This document shows, piece after piece, positions 25,054 through 54,700 of a stretch of DNA of 64,000 nt. A program made the translations under genes and the position numbers. The stretch covers positions 62,001 to 126,000 of the forward strand of contig JAGQDJ010000618.1 in NCBI GenBank assembly GCA_022885665.1, written 5' to 3'. Source of the DNA: Triops longicaudatus. Its lineage: Eukaryota; Arthropoda; Branchiopoda; Notostraca; Triopsidae. A model generated the notes under the pieces. That model worked only from the letters and a program-made list of their open reading frames with translations, searched no databases and was not told the DNA's origin. The first letter of the stretch is position 1, and the number at the start of each line of letters is the position of its first letter.

Positions 25054-28000
25054 CTATTGGTCGTCAATTAAAGATGGCGCGTCGTTCGCTGGTGAAGGTA
25101 AGGTCATGGTCACGGTGGATTCCACGCTGATGTCTTCCGTCACTTGCGTCACCACGGTCGTAGCTACCGAGCTCCGCTTGATGCGCACATTGAGACTCAC
25201 GCTGGTACGAGCTGTTCAATGTGGCGCCCCCCCGTCGTCACACAAAGTCAACATGAACGGGAAAGCAAGGTGGCAAGGAAGAGGTATGGGGAGAAAAATG
25301 AAAAAAAGGGGGAAAAAAGGAGGTTTTGTGTGAGACACCCAAAAATTCTTCAGGCACAAAATGTCGTATAGACACAAAAATAGATACCAGTCCTCTCCAC
25401 GCCCCGCCCCTTTTTGAATACCTCTCAAAAAGGCAACATTCAATGCGTAGTCAATGTTTCCCTAATTTCTCAACGCTTGTTTTGGAGTTTTCCGTTGACA
25501 CGAAAGACACGTGGGCGTGGTTTTGTGGGAGGGGTATGTGTAGGTGTGTGTGGATGATCCGAAACGAAAAAAGGCAAGCAAAAATAGGCCGGCATTTAAT
25601 TCAGAAGGAGATTAGTCCCCTTTTGATGTTGAATACCCTTTCTATCGCTTGCCAGAAACAAAAACTTGAATAAAAAATAACTACAACTGATAACTACTTT
25701 TGCTACTTAAACGAAAAACGAAGAAAAACAAAAATAAATGTTTCGAAACTGTGTGCATCTTGACAAGCCAGGCCGAGGAAGACAAAAGAAACAAAAAGAT
25801 CAAAGAGGCTCCGGGGTTAAATTACAATACGAAATATGGCACAGAAATAAAATTTAAAAAAAAGCAAAAAAAAAACGGAGAAGCGGAAACTGCGTTGGAA
25901 AATCTACAAGATAACGAAAGAAGAGGAAGGACTGCCAAGAACCAAAGAAGAAGAGCTCCGAAAATAAACAAGGAAAACCAAGACATACAAGACAGCCTTG
26001 TTGGTACTTCTGATACCTTTCCCTGGGGGCGTTACGAAACGGAAAGAAACCGTGAAATAAAAGTGGAACCAAGAAAAGACCCCCGAATAAAACAAAAAGA
26101 GAGAAAGGACTTACTTCTGTCCAAATTGCGTTGTAAATGTGTGGCAACGCGTGAACGCGCGTCGTTGTACTCGAGATGCAAACCAAGTCTGAGCAGTGTG
26201 GGGTTTTGCTCCACGATTTGCGTAATTTCCATCTCGGCTTTGTTACCCAACACTTGCGCACGCTGCCAAAACCGAAAAAACATACAATGCCTTAAATAAC
26301 TTTCCAAAAATTCCAAAATACCAATGTACCTGATTGGATCCTCTGAATTCTTCTATGGATTTGTGGACCAGCATGGCTTTTAAAAGCAGCGTAATAGAAT
26401 TTGCACTGAGAAGGTTCGTTTCAACACTGTAAAAAAGGGAAAAAATCAGAAAAAATAATCCCATTCTTCCCAGTTAAATTAAGTCCGTCAATAATGTATG
26501 CCCTAGTATAAACAACTTCCAGTATTTCTTTAATAAATCGATAAAAGATTGGGACATTGCTTCCTCTGTGGGAAGAACCAAGTTAAAGAGAAATATTGAT
26601 TAATTTACTTATTTAATATATTTATTGATATTATTAGGATCAAATATTTATTTTCAATATTATTAAATAATAACTTACATTAAATAGCATTATTGTATTA
26701 AATATTTATACCTATATTATTATTAAAAGGTTTTGCGCATGTCGAGCCTTAAAGATTGTTAAAATATACTTTCAAAGATATTAAAGATTGTTAAAGACAT
26801 TCTCAAAAGTTACTTAAGGATGCGTAATGACGAATTCTTGCTCAAAGCGTCGACCAATCCTTGCACGACTCGGTCATGCAGGCCCGTGTTGGCCATATTC
26901 AGGATTTCTAAGCGCGTATTGTATTCAAGTGCCTTAAACAGACGCGTAAACTGATCGTCGGAGATGTTGCCCAAGTTGTTCCAGTTGAGGCTGATGGTAT
27001 CGGCGTCGTCGTCTTGAACTTTGGTGATGGATTCCTCCGGATCGGTCATATTGGGCGGTTCGGCAGGTAAAGGCTTGGGTTGGTGCGCTTTGGTGATACC
27101 GTCCCAGCCTAGGCCCACCTTCTCCTTGTTGAGCAACGAGGCGTGGTACTGTTCCTGGTTCATCATCGAGTGGAAGCCCAAAATGGCTGCCAAATCGACC
27201 AACTCTTCTTCCGTCGCTCCGCTTAAAGCTTGCTCGTATTCGTCGCCTAAATCGAAAGTGACGCCGTCATCTTGTCGTGGCGGCGGTCGTGGCACTTCCG
27301 GGGCGATGTACTAAAAATAAACAAATAGATGTGTATCAGCTGCCAGGAAAACCACCACTTAACGTCTTTCCTTCACACTTTTTATCGTTACATTTTTTGG
27401 GAAATTTCCCAGACCGTGGGAACTGAACATTTCACTGCTTTTCGTTTCATTTTTTTTGCAGGATTTTATTTACGTTATTTTGGAGTTTTGGGCTACTTTA
27501 ACATCTTTGTAAATCAACTCGAATTAAAAAAAAAAAATCCATTTTTTTAATTAATTTTTCGATCAATTCTTCTATTTTTGCTAAAATAACAAATCCTTGA
27601 AAGTCGCTGCGTAAATCGTAGAAATTTGTGATATTCTTACAAAAACTTCAACATACTTTCTTTGAGACTCTTATAAAAATGTTCAAAAATTTCTTTGGAA
27701 ACATAAATAATTCTCGTTCGATTCTTAGGAAAATGTGTTGAATTCTTTTAAAAGGGTAATAAAAAATAGAGGAATAAAAAGTGAAAGAAGCGTTACTTTT
27801 TTGCCACGGACGATACCAGGCACGTAGGGTTCAAATTCGGGTTTGTCCGGGGTTTCTAACGCTTCTTTGTTGATGTGCTCGATCAATTTCTTGCGGTCCA
27901 AAGGTCCTGTCGGTTCACGCTCGCAAACATAGCCGCAGCGCTGACTCGGCGGCAGCAAAGCATCCTGAAACATAAACACCACATTTATCATGTTCAGCTA

Positions 28001-29915
28001 ATTCACTTAACCGCAGACAAAAATAAATACATATATAAAAATAAAAAAATAACAGTTAACAGCTTTGGCATTTTCATACATTTCCGAATAATTTTTAAAA
28101 ATTTTACAGTGAATTTCTATATAAAAGGGTTTAAAAAGCTGAACTTAACCTAAAGTAACCCAACCTGCTTCACTTAACCTACAAAACCTGATAAAATCTA
28201 CTTTAACGTAGCCGAACGAAACGAAACCTAGCCAAATTTATCGTAAACTAACTGAACTTTGAGTCTCTTGACTTCAATTAAAAGAGATCAATGTATTTTT
28301 CCGTCAAGAAGAGATGCAAATAAAATTTCACAAGGCATTCCAGCGTCTTGGCTACTTCAAGTATCGTGTTACTTGATAGCAGTATTGAATACATCAACAG
28401 TCAAGTGACTTGGCAACGAAACATTGCAAACAGAACAAAACTTACGTTCCAATCGACCAATTTGCCCAAATAAACACCGAGGACAATGCTTTTCTGCAAG
28501 TTATACGTATATTCCATAATTTTAGAATTTACTCAATTTTTTTAAAAAATATGGTGCGACTCTCTCCATACATTCGATACAACGAATACATTGAGGACAG
28601 AAAAAATTACACGGTGCATCTAAAATTCTTCAAATCAGACTAAATCTTATCATTCACGTACTGCGGAACCTTATAATCCGACTATGGCCAACATTCGTTA
28701 TAAAAAAAGTTTGTTATAACGAGGCTCTGCGGTATCCTTAAAAACGGTGGGAAAATACTGCATTAAAACTTGACGGGGATTTTGAAAGAATTTCCATGCG
28801 ACTTAAAGAATTTGCATTTTATTGCAAAAAAAAAGAAAAAAAAACTCTAAACGACTTTGGATACATTTTGGGAAGGCTGTAGAGACTTTCTTGCTTATTT
28901 TAACCATTTATATCTAAGAATTAAAAATTTTCGAATTACTGGAAAACATTGTCTATTTCTTTAAATAAATAAATAATAAAGTATTCGTGATAAAAGTGGG
29001 TATGCGAAAAAAAAAATTATGTCCAGCAAGGCTTCGTGCACGAAAACCATGTTCATGGTCAGACAAAAACACAAAGACGTGACTCACCATGATATACCAC
29101 GTACAAAACGCATTTCGTTTACGCGTAACTAGTTTCGTCACGAGATAAACCTTCTTTCAGAGACTTGAACTCCCTTACTATGTTCTGCATTTATTACGTT
29201 CGATGCGAAACGCCGAATAATTAGAGACCTTCATGAAAGGGAGCGAGTTAAACGAGTCTACTTTTGATTGTACACACTTTTGGCACCGTATTTTATATTT
29301 AATACCTTAAAGTTATGACTAACTTTCCCAATTCTGAACAAAGAATACCACAAAACGTTAAAACTTGGTTGATTTGATTTTACTTGCGAAAGCAAAAAAT
29401 AACATAACGAATTTCCTATATAGTTTCTATAGAATTTGTGACGGATGATCCGCGTAAAGCGAGACCCATCCTCGCGTCGGCCATAATTTAAGGGCATTTC
29501 TGAACTAACATTTCTGAAATCTCGCTAAAAAAAATTGCCAAATTTCCAAAAATTTGCGTAGAATAACGCTAAATCCATCAGTAACTATTTACGGCGATAG
29601 TAAATGATGTCATTTAGTGATTTCACTGCACTCAGACGGCAAAAATACTTCCATTTTTCTAATCTTGGATAATGAGTAATCTTCTAATCCATGAGTAACA
29701 CGCTCCTCCCACTCGCCGAGTACGATTCGCAGGCGAAACGAGCTCGTTGCTTAGTCTGAAATGCCAATTAAACAAGCAGAAAAAAAACTTACGTCTGGGT
29801 CGACTTCTCTGGACAGGATCTCGATTTCTTCCGGACTGAGTTGAGTGAGCAAATCATCCACGTCCAGATCGTCATAGGCCGACAAATCCTTACCGTACAG
29901 CTTCTTCGACGTCAT
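25054..29915 (-). CDS. tmod: Tropomodulin, actin pointed-end capping protein
   Basis: Six coding exons in transcription order: 29793-29915 (ATG), 27797-27964, 26814-27310, 26330-26426, 26115-26262, 25054-25211 (TAG). They join in frame to about 396 residues. Tropomodulin caps actin pointed ends together with tropomyosin in sarcomeres and the membrane skeleton. Seen: the N-terminal tropomyosin/actin-binding part with KKLYGKDLSAYDDLDVDDLL and LSPEEIEIL, the family stretch GPLDRKKLIEHINKEALE and FEPYVPGIVRGKK, a proline-rich linker, and the leucine-rich-repeat cap (LVDLAAILGFHSMM, TISLNWNNLGNI, LRILNVETNLLS, LGNKAEMEITQIV, LLRLGLHLEYNDAR, HLQRNLDR). The last exon (Thr/Val-rich, ending PSLIDDQ) was found by phase and splice signal alone, so it is less certain and could be one of several alternative 3' exons. 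A 3' acceptor just before the ATG suggests a separate 5' UTR exon upstream. Confidence 0.93.
27965..29792 (-). other. Tropomodulin first coding intron
   Basis: A 1.8-kb AT-rich intron between the first two coding exons. No nested gene or clear repeat was seen. Alternative promoters or 5' exons are possible but not visible. Confidence 0.6.
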
Positions 29916-32900
29916 CTTGTGTCACCCTACAAAATGGAAAAGAATCCTCAGTTTTTCCACGCTTTGATATCGCCACTTCTAACAACACGAGGACTGTGTC
30001 ATTCCTTTTTCCCGGGCCCAAGCTAACTAGAAGACACATTACAACGCAACTTTTCGACCCTTGGTGACGTCACTCACTTACATGGACCGAACACTCAACA
30101 ATGTCTCCGAACACCTACGTAACTCTAAGCTTTCTTTAACCAATTAAAAAATTTCTGTCGTGTCTATCGTTTTCTTTACAGGTTTCAATATATAAAAAAA
30201 TCTATTAAATATTTTTTAAAAATAGGAAAAAATTTATAAGTACAAAAATACCGAAAATTTTGCAAGGTGGAGGCAAAAACCTGACCCACCTGCCTACTGC
30301 AAGCTCCACCTCCCTGGTCCCACCGTTAGCAATCTTTCTCGCCCCGAAATCTCCTGTCAGGCCTTGTCTTCCGGGCAGGTTTCCAAAACTTTGAGATTTT
30401 TCTCTCGAGTCTCTGTTCTTTCTTTCTTCAACTTGCTCAGCTTCCTTCCCTTCTTTTCCTCTCTCCACATCATGCCAAACCCTGAGCGGCAGCCACCAAG
30501 TTCTGGCTATCTTGGGAGCGATGGAGTCCGCAACTATTTACGGACTCCGGCCGTGCAATGCCCTTTCCTACACAACATTTCGACTTTCGGCTTCGGGCTG
30601 CGCTTTAGCCTGCGACTGCGTTGCACAACAAGTGGCAAATACTGAAAAGCCTCTCTTTTATTTCTCTAAGTCTTGCCTTTCAAGCCTAAGTTAACTAAAA
30701 GTAGTTTTAAAAAATCCATTAAATGAATGAAATTCGAATTCTTCTTTTCAGTTCGTGATCCGAAGTCTGTACAAGCTTAATATACGAACAGAAAGTCTCT
30801 TGGGCGATTAGGTAATCTTTGGCGACTCTTTGAACTGCTCAATAATTCTCAAAAAATAAGTTAAAAATTGATTTAAATTAGTTTTACTTAAAAACGAGTC
30901 GAGGGACATGCTGGGAAGGTTTTAGTACCGCGTAAGGGATATGTGAGGGCTGTTAGAGGTGCTAAATTTACCCGATCGTGATCTTTTCCTGTCAAAGAAG
31001 AGACGTAATTAGAAAAGCTAAGGAAAATGAACGACGTTGGAGCCAGGTGTGCCCTTGAGTACGTGTGGTGCCCAGCTTTCTTGCAGTAGGTTCAGCTCAT
31101 CAGCTCTATGCCTTGACCTTACACTAGCGGCAAGTTACTAATGACCAGAAGTGACTATAAATAGTTGGGCGAAATTCTAAACACGCGTTTTTCTAAAAAC
31201 TCGCAAGTGGCTTGCGGCTTCCTTGGGATCTAATTCAAGTAGATGAGTTATAGTGTTAGTGGTAAAGGTATTAAATAAGTTTACTTACGTTTTAATAGCC
31301 AGGTGCTATTATTTATCCAAAAAGAACCAATGGGTGTGGGCAAAACTGGGCGTTTGCCGGTGTCAATCACTTTCAAATCTTTCAGAGCGAAATTCGAGTC
31401 AAAGTTTTAATCCAAAATCAGAGTAAAGCTTCCGAAAAGGTCTTTCAGTGTCAACTTAAGTCTTTTATGACTTAAAAATTGCGTAACAAGTCAGGTAAAC
31501 CAGGCCCGTGTCACGTAAAGTGGTATACTTGCTCACTACACGACCTTCTGGCTAAGCAGCCATTTGCAAACTGATCCCGACGCCACCACGCGGAGACTTT
31601 CGGGAGCTACTTGCCGCTCGGTGATTCGAATGCGTTCTGAATTGCTGCGCAAATAGCTGCGGGGGGTTTCTTCGGGAGAAAGATTCAGCATGACGCTAAA
31701 ATTGTGTAAAGATTGCCATCTCCTGCCCTGAGAAAGCTACATCTTTTCGAATAATATGATTAGGTTCAGAAATTTAGACACTGCAAAGGCAAAATTGATT
31801 GTTCTTTGCCAATCTGTTTGCGAAAGGTATTGAAGAAGGACGGAACAGTTGACATGTCGGACAAACCGTGAAAAAATAACGAACTGTAAACGTTTTGGGA
31901 ATGAAAAAATAGACGCTAAACGAATACGAAAAAGGTCACATGGGGAAATTTCATCAAAAAAGAACATATTGTAAATGCGAAATAAATAAAAAAAGGAAAT
32001 TGCGTTACTAGAAAGGTGTCTAACGGAACATTTCGCGGATAATTTGCTGAACGCAAAAAATAATGGATATTTTGGGGAAATTTTTCAAAATTTCGGGCCT
32101 TGTTTGTAAGATGTGCAAAGAGGAGTCACGTACTCTGCTAAGAGTCGCTTTTTAGCTGTTTACAGACGCCTTTACAGCATGCAGTGCTGTATAATTATCC
32201 GGAAACTCTAACTCGCGCAAAAAGAGCGGGTTGCTCAAGTTGCTTTTGGCCGAGTTCCGATTTGCGGAAAACTTTGCCAAAACCGTTATTCCACGGTCGT
32301 CACTATCTTAGATGCAAAGAAGGAAGCATTTCAAGGTCCTTGGACACACGTTAGTCACTTCTGACTTTGCGGCCTAATTGCCTCGTTATGTTTCTTGTCG
32401 TTGCTTCCTTTAATGGCAATTTTCACTCTCAAACATTTTTATGTACAGAAATCTGGGTTCACATCTTACTTTGGAACATGCATCTCTTTTGTGGCGAATT
32501 CCGAAGGCATTGTACCTAGCAACAATCCGTCAAGCATTGTAAGGTGATGAGCTATTATACGTAACTTAACAACCCAATAGCTGCAATGGAACCTAAGAAA
32601 CAACGCACCGGGGATGAAGAAATCATGAGAATGGTAACCTTTGCATTTCCTTTACCTATTTTTTATTTCCTTTGATCACTTTTATTGTTTCCAAATTTTC
32701 GTATCTCTTTTCGAAGACTGTTCCATTTTTTTATGCAAGCCAACTTTAGCTCACTGGAGACCAGTGGATAATATTTAATTATACGGTGATCCACATCTTC
32801 GTTAACCGAGAATATCTTCTCCAATTATCCAAAGGGCAGGAAAGAGGGTGATGGTAGGCTGGGAAGGGTGTTGATGAGTCCCAATAGGGTTGCTTTTTAC

Positions 32901-34379
32901 TTTCAGTATAGCTTTCCTTAACTAGGCAAGCAGGGTCGGGTGTCCACGGCCACCGGAGGACTCTCTTGACGACTTGCGACCCACGTAGACCATCTTCCGT
33001 ATCTGATTATCATTCTAACAACTTTTTCATACTGTACACCCTCCTCCCCCACAGTCTTGAGTTGATTGGGCATCAAAACGACATCATTTTCTTCCCTGCA
33101 ACTCTTTTCTGTGAAGAAATGAAGAAACGACGCAAGACCACGCCCCCTACCCAGAGATCACGGCTTTACCTTCGCTATATATCCTCGGTAGGCCTTCGCT
33201 TTGCAACAATCAGTCCCGGTTTTAATATAGAGAACATACAAGACGAACTTGCTTAAAGTGAAAAGTTCGTTGTTAGTAGCACTAGAATTCCAGATTACTG
33301 CAGCAATTTGAAAAGTGTGTACAAAGTTACCAGGTCAATTAATAACAGCTTTTCTCAATGCAAAATCCGAGTTCAGCTTCCCAGGTAAATTCTTGTTGCT
33401 TCTTGTTCGTAGAACAGCAGAAATCCCATTTGTTGTAGTATTCATCATCCTTGGCATATCCGTAAAGTAATAAGTGTTCGTCAACTTAGTATATATTACC
33501 TGAGCATTGTTGAGCAGTTGAGGTGTTCGCGAAGAATCGGCTAAATGGGTTTGATTATACTTACCTTTTATACTAACTCAGAATGTTCTACTTTTTGTTA
33601 TAAGCCATTTTGTAAAGTTTAAAATTACATGATGCACGTGATGAGCAAGTTGTGCGCGTTGTCTTTCACAACATCGACTTTTACGAGATCTTAATTTTAG
33701 CAATCGAAGAACTTTATTAACTTTGTTAACTAGGCTGGAATTGTAAAGGAAACTCGGTCATTTCTAGAATTACGCGCTTTTCTAGTTTTCACTTGTAGCG
33801 CGTACTACCATGTGAATGCACAGGATGCTTAGGAAGTCCCAATACACCTGTATTCTTTTCCTTATAAAAAAAGGTGAAGAAAACATTTGGGTGATAGTTA
33901 CCTTATAGTCGGAGCTCATCGCGATATATATTAGTGATGGTTGGTGATCTTTCGGACCCTTAAGGACAACCACATTAATGAAAGAAAAGTCCGACCACAA
34001 TCACGTTTGAATCGTACTGTAACTTTCACGTGACTTATGATTTATAGAATCTCCTTAACGTTACACAAAAGACTGACGGGGCAAGACCATCCAAGATTGC
34101 ACGTAGAAATCATTAGTTACTCGCCGTAAACAAGATTGTCCTCGCATTGTGGTTTTAACAACCTGTGAAGACAAGCATAATAAATAACGCCCTTAACTGA
34201 CTTGAAAGTTTAGCGATAAAAATCTCTCTTTTCGCTCCCTTTCCCCTTCGATGGGCTTGTCTGATTAGCAACCCATTTCACCTAAACAAAAGTCTCACTA
34301 CAGCTAGACAACACAAGCCGTATTTTATCTTTCTTATTTACAACAACTTGAAACGCGTCATCGAACGTTTTTTCCGCAG
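29916..34379. other. Intergenic region between tropomodulin and NPF
   Basis: The two genes diverge, so their promoters and any 5' UTR exons lie here. Apart from a possible short exon at 32586-32633 (see findings) nothing coding is recognised. The open frames near 30200-30700 and 32966-33256 lack splice signals and homology. Confidence 0.4.
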
Positions 34380-34825
34380 ATGTTAACCGCGTGGACTTTG
34401 GCGCTACTGGTGTTGGTCCTCGAAATGAACGCAGCCATGCCCATCGTTATCGCGGATCCCGACCCGATTGGATCAACCGAAGGCGGGCCAAGTCAATTGG
34501 CGATTGATTTGGCCCTTTTAGCCCCCTCGCGACCGAACATTTTCCGTAATCCTGAGGAATTGCGAACCTACCTCGAGGCATTAAGCAATTACTACGCAAT
34601 CGCTGGGCGACCCAGGTTTTAATAATTCACCCCCCCTAACGCTATACTTGTCCCACTTGTATGAAAAACAAGCTAACGCACCATTATTTCTTATTTAATG
34701 TCTCCAGGTTCGGGAAGCGCAATGGACCAACGAAGATTGCTAAACGTCCCGTTTCTTGGGTCATGTCATCCGACGATGAAGACACATCGACTTTGTTAGC
34801 TCGTCTCCGGCCTGCTTATTATTAA
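34380..34825 (+). CDS. NPF: Neuropeptide F precursor
   Basis: Two coding exons, 34380-34615 and 34708-34825 (TAA), give a 117-residue prepropeptide. NPF is the invertebrate relative of neuropeptide Y, a secreted amidated peptide acting through a G-protein-coupled receptor on feeding, stress and reproduction. Seen: a signal peptide (MLTAWTLALLVLVLEMNAA); a spacer; the NPF core with IFRNPEELRTYLEALSNYY; then IAGRPRF followed by GKR, the amidation and dibasic cleavage signal; and a C-terminal flanking peptide with KR near its start, ending LRPAYY. The intron splits the second Arg codon of RPRF (AG|G), the conserved intron position of NPY/NPF genes, which confirms the call. The donor (GTTTTA) is weak. 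The ATG directly follows a good acceptor, TTTTTTCCGCAG, so a separate 5' exon is likely. The gene is convergent with TANC/rols. Confidence 0.95.
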
Positions 34826-35430
34826 CAATAGCTACGTTATGTACAAAATTAAATAAATTCCATGATTACACCAGAAATATCCCCAAAAGATCTTAAACCT
34901 CCTTTCAAGATAACCTTGTCAACTCAAGTAATTCCATCTCTTCCATCATGGATAACAATAACACTCTCATTGCTTTCCGACAAATACATTTCTAATATAT
35001 GTTGAAAAAGTAAAACGCCTTTTGTTTCTAAGGGAAGTTACTTTGTATAATGTTAACTGTCTCTTTTTGACGCTGTACAATTACAAGGCTACAACAAGCC
35101 ACAACCACACGAGGATAAAAAGGGGGCGCAGAGAATGAAGTTATACCAACGCAATAAAGATTCTACAAGTAGGCGTGGTAGCTCCATTCCCTGACACAAA
35201 AAAAGCCTCAAAGGCACTTTAGGAAGCAATAGGGAATGAAAGGCAAAGGATGACAAACGGAAGGAAGGAAGACAGCTGCAAAAAAGAGAACACACCGGGA
35301 GGGGGCGGGGCTCCCACCCATTTTTGAGGATTCTATGTAAGGCTAGCAGGTCCAAATCCAACACAACCAACGAATTAGCGTCATGGGGTGGGGGGTAACG
35401 CAAAAAACAAGCCTAAGGGGCCGTGGCAAC
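34826..35430. other. Convergent intergenic region NPF / TANC
   Basis: It holds both 3' UTRs. The NPF poly(A) signal lies at 34852. A GC-box-like motif sits at 35301-35311. No other gene is seen. Confidence 0.5.
34852..34857 (+). terminator. NPF poly(A) signal
   Basis: A perfect AATAAA 27 bases after the NPF stop codon; a very short 3' UTR is implied. Confidence 0.65.
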
Positions 35431-51716
<16,286 letters not shown>

Positions 51717-54700
51717 CTGTGGAATACCAATTGAACAAAAAAGTTAATCACCAGCGCTTGCCCACTTTTTCCCCTAATATATCAAAATCTTTTTTTCCGA
51801 AAACACAAAAGGACCAACAAAAACCTGGCCACGCCTACTTTTTTGTCTCTTGATCATAATTTCCCCCCAGAACCCCCCCAAAATCCCAAAGTACGTGTAT
51901 GGAATGCGTAATGCATTCAAGGAGCTCCGGAATCTCATCAAACTCCTCCCTTATAAGGTAACGTAAGTCATGTGCATATGGGGAGGAGAGGGGTTAATAC
52001 CTTATTCTCTTCCTCCCCAAATACACACACACACATGCGCTCGCTGTATGCAAACGAGTTTTTTATCTTTCCTATAGACGTTTTCCTGTTTTGGGTAAGA
52101 GTACTGCGTGCAAAGTGCCTGCCAAAGTCCTCAACGAAGGAGGCTTGAGAAAACTTGGAGCGTTTTACATTTACAGACTGGACATGTGAAAAAGGAGCCC
52201 TGCCTCCAAGGTTAAACTTCCATTTTAGGCATTCCTTTTGGGCCCGTGATAGCCCCGTAGTATAATCATACTGGGCAAGGGGGCTTCATTGAGAGAAAGG
52301 GACCCTCACAGTCTCTCTATCAGGTTCGGTGGCCCTTCTTTTTCGGCTTTGGCTATACCGTAAGTTGGGTGCACTGGTCAAGAGCGGTTAATAAGATGGA
52401 CGAAGGAGTGGAAAGGGAGAAAAGAGACAAGAAAGATGGAGAGAAGCTGAGAGAGTCTGACATGACTCATACAGGTGCTGCTTGGCATGGCTAATGAGCA
52501 ACAGGGAAACAAAAGACTTGGCTGGTCACCGACCACCAACCAACAACTGGTTGCAAGCTTGCGAGGTAACCGAAATTCGGGGCCAACGCGAATTTCACAA
52601 AGGAAGTTGAGAAACTTGGAGGACTTTTTCCGGCTGGGATTAGTCGCAGGTGACACAAACTTCTTTTGTAGAACGAGAGCTAATTGGAATAGTAGTTGAT
52701 CAGCATACCGGACGAATTTCCGGGCGTTGAAAATGTTATTTTCAAAAGGACCGTGTTTTGACGATACGACGACGATTTGTCATGAGATAAGAGTATTTTG
52801 CTTCAGAGAGAAATATTCATGAAATAGTATTAAAAGTATTAAATATTCATTGTTCTGAAATAGAGCGGAAATTCCTTATAGAATATACAGGCAGAATACG
52901 CAGAAATATTATTTGAAAAAAATAAAGAAATTAAAAAACTAAATATTTAAAAACAAACAGTGAGAAATACAGCGATTTGGAACGATCAACAATGAAATAC
53001 TGACAACAGCACAAAAAGAGGACAGAAATTTACCAAATGCAGTTGGCGTTTTAACGAAGAATAAAGAAGCTTCAAATACCTAACGTTCGACTTGTTCGGA
53101 CCAATAGTAATATTTCGCTTTTTTTCTCATGAAAACAAACTAAACTCTATTCTAAATGTACGAATACTAGCTGCAGACTTCATTCAATTGAGATCAAAAT
53201 TTGAAACAGTGCTGCAAAAAGAAAAGAATTTTAGATTCGCAATGGGAGGTAAGAATTAGCAATCAAAAAGATTGCTAGCTTTCCAAAAACATTTGCACGT
53301 TTTTCACGTGCTTGCATTTTACTAATCTCGCAGCAACATCTTTCATTCTTTGCATCTCAACAGCTGGGATAATCGGGAGAGTGAAACCAGAATGAGCAAG
53401 AGTGGCCGTCCCAGAACGGTGTTTGGTTGCGAAACGCGTTGCACAAACGAAAGCTTGCTTTATAAATCTTGTTCCATGATTTTTACGAGATAATTATAAT
53501 TTGATGACAGTCAGTGGGCACCGCAACCATTCCCCGTTTTTCCTTATCGCTCCGTAAGAAAGATAAGTGCCAGCGTTTTGTCCTAAGACACAAAGTCCAC
53601 CTTCATTAACTTCTTCACAAAAACACCCACCCCAAAATCCTTTAATCTCCCGTAAACTACACGAAAGTGACTTATTATCCTCTTTTCCACTACATACACT
53701 TTATTTCCCTCCTTCCTATATTCTCTCTGTTAAATATACGAAACTTTACCTAAAACTTTCAAACTATTTAATTTTCTTTTATACTTTTCTTATTTCATTT
53801 ATTTATTTTAATTTTTGGAAACTAAAAAATACTATTTCATACTCTATCAAACGGCATAAATTGTCGTAAAAATCTATTTTCTTTAGCATTTTTGCGTAAT
53901 ATCTCGCTACAACACAAAATACAAAACAAAATTGTTAACAATACTATATAATTTAATAATACAATACCTAACACCCCACATTAAAATATCAGGCTTAAAA
54001 ATTATTAAATATTAAAATTATCAATTATTAAATATTAAAATTCGGCAAAAAATACACTACTATTTAATAGAAAAAAATCAACACCATATAACACAAATTT
54101 ATTTGTTAAAAAATACGTTAAATTTCGTCACGACGGGCGAAAGAAATTTCTGTAAAAAAAATCGCCCCTTTTCAAAATCAACTGTTTTGGACAACATGAC
54201 GTCACGGAGTTGGACACCAACGGAAAACTGATTTCCGCGAACGCCTCAACAGTTTAATCCAATCGCACTCAATTTCCAAACAACGCCCTGTTGCAAGAGG
54301 TGACGTCAGGAAAATCTCTTCAAAAGTTGGCATATCTATTAAAGCCTCTCCCAAATTTTTTATCCTTATAACGGGTGCAGGCATTATAAAAAAAAAGTCC
54401 AAACAATTGAGCTGCTTGCCCCGTGAGCGGAAACAGTAAGTAAATCTTATCGTGGTAACTTAACCACCTAATCTGTTCCTTGTGGGTGGTAATCCTGCGG
54501 TTTTATCTCAACATGCATCTTCCGTGAAAAAATGAATAAAAAAAGGATAAAAGTCCTCATGTCTTTGTTGTCGTTTATGATCTTCCTTCTGTGCATCAAG
54601 CATTCCTTCCCGCTTTATTAACCCCTGTCTACGTCTTTAATAACCAAAATCCCCACGCATGGGAAAAACTTGCTTTTTTGTCTCTCTTCTACTCTCTTTC

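Noticed and set aside
24908..25333. 141-codon plus-strand frame
   Set aside because: It lies antisense to the last tropomodulin exon, has no family features and crosses intergenic DNA.
25700..26299. 199-codon lysine-rich plus-strand frame
   Set aside because: A by-product of A-rich intron sequence and the antisense of a tropomodulin exon.
30364..30694. Plus-strand frames near the tropomodulin 5' side
   Set aside because: No start context, splice signals or resemblance; probably untranslated or intergenic.
52378..52699. Overlapping frames of 74-92 codons upstream of TANC
   Set aside because: Low-complexity, no splice context and no recognisable domain.
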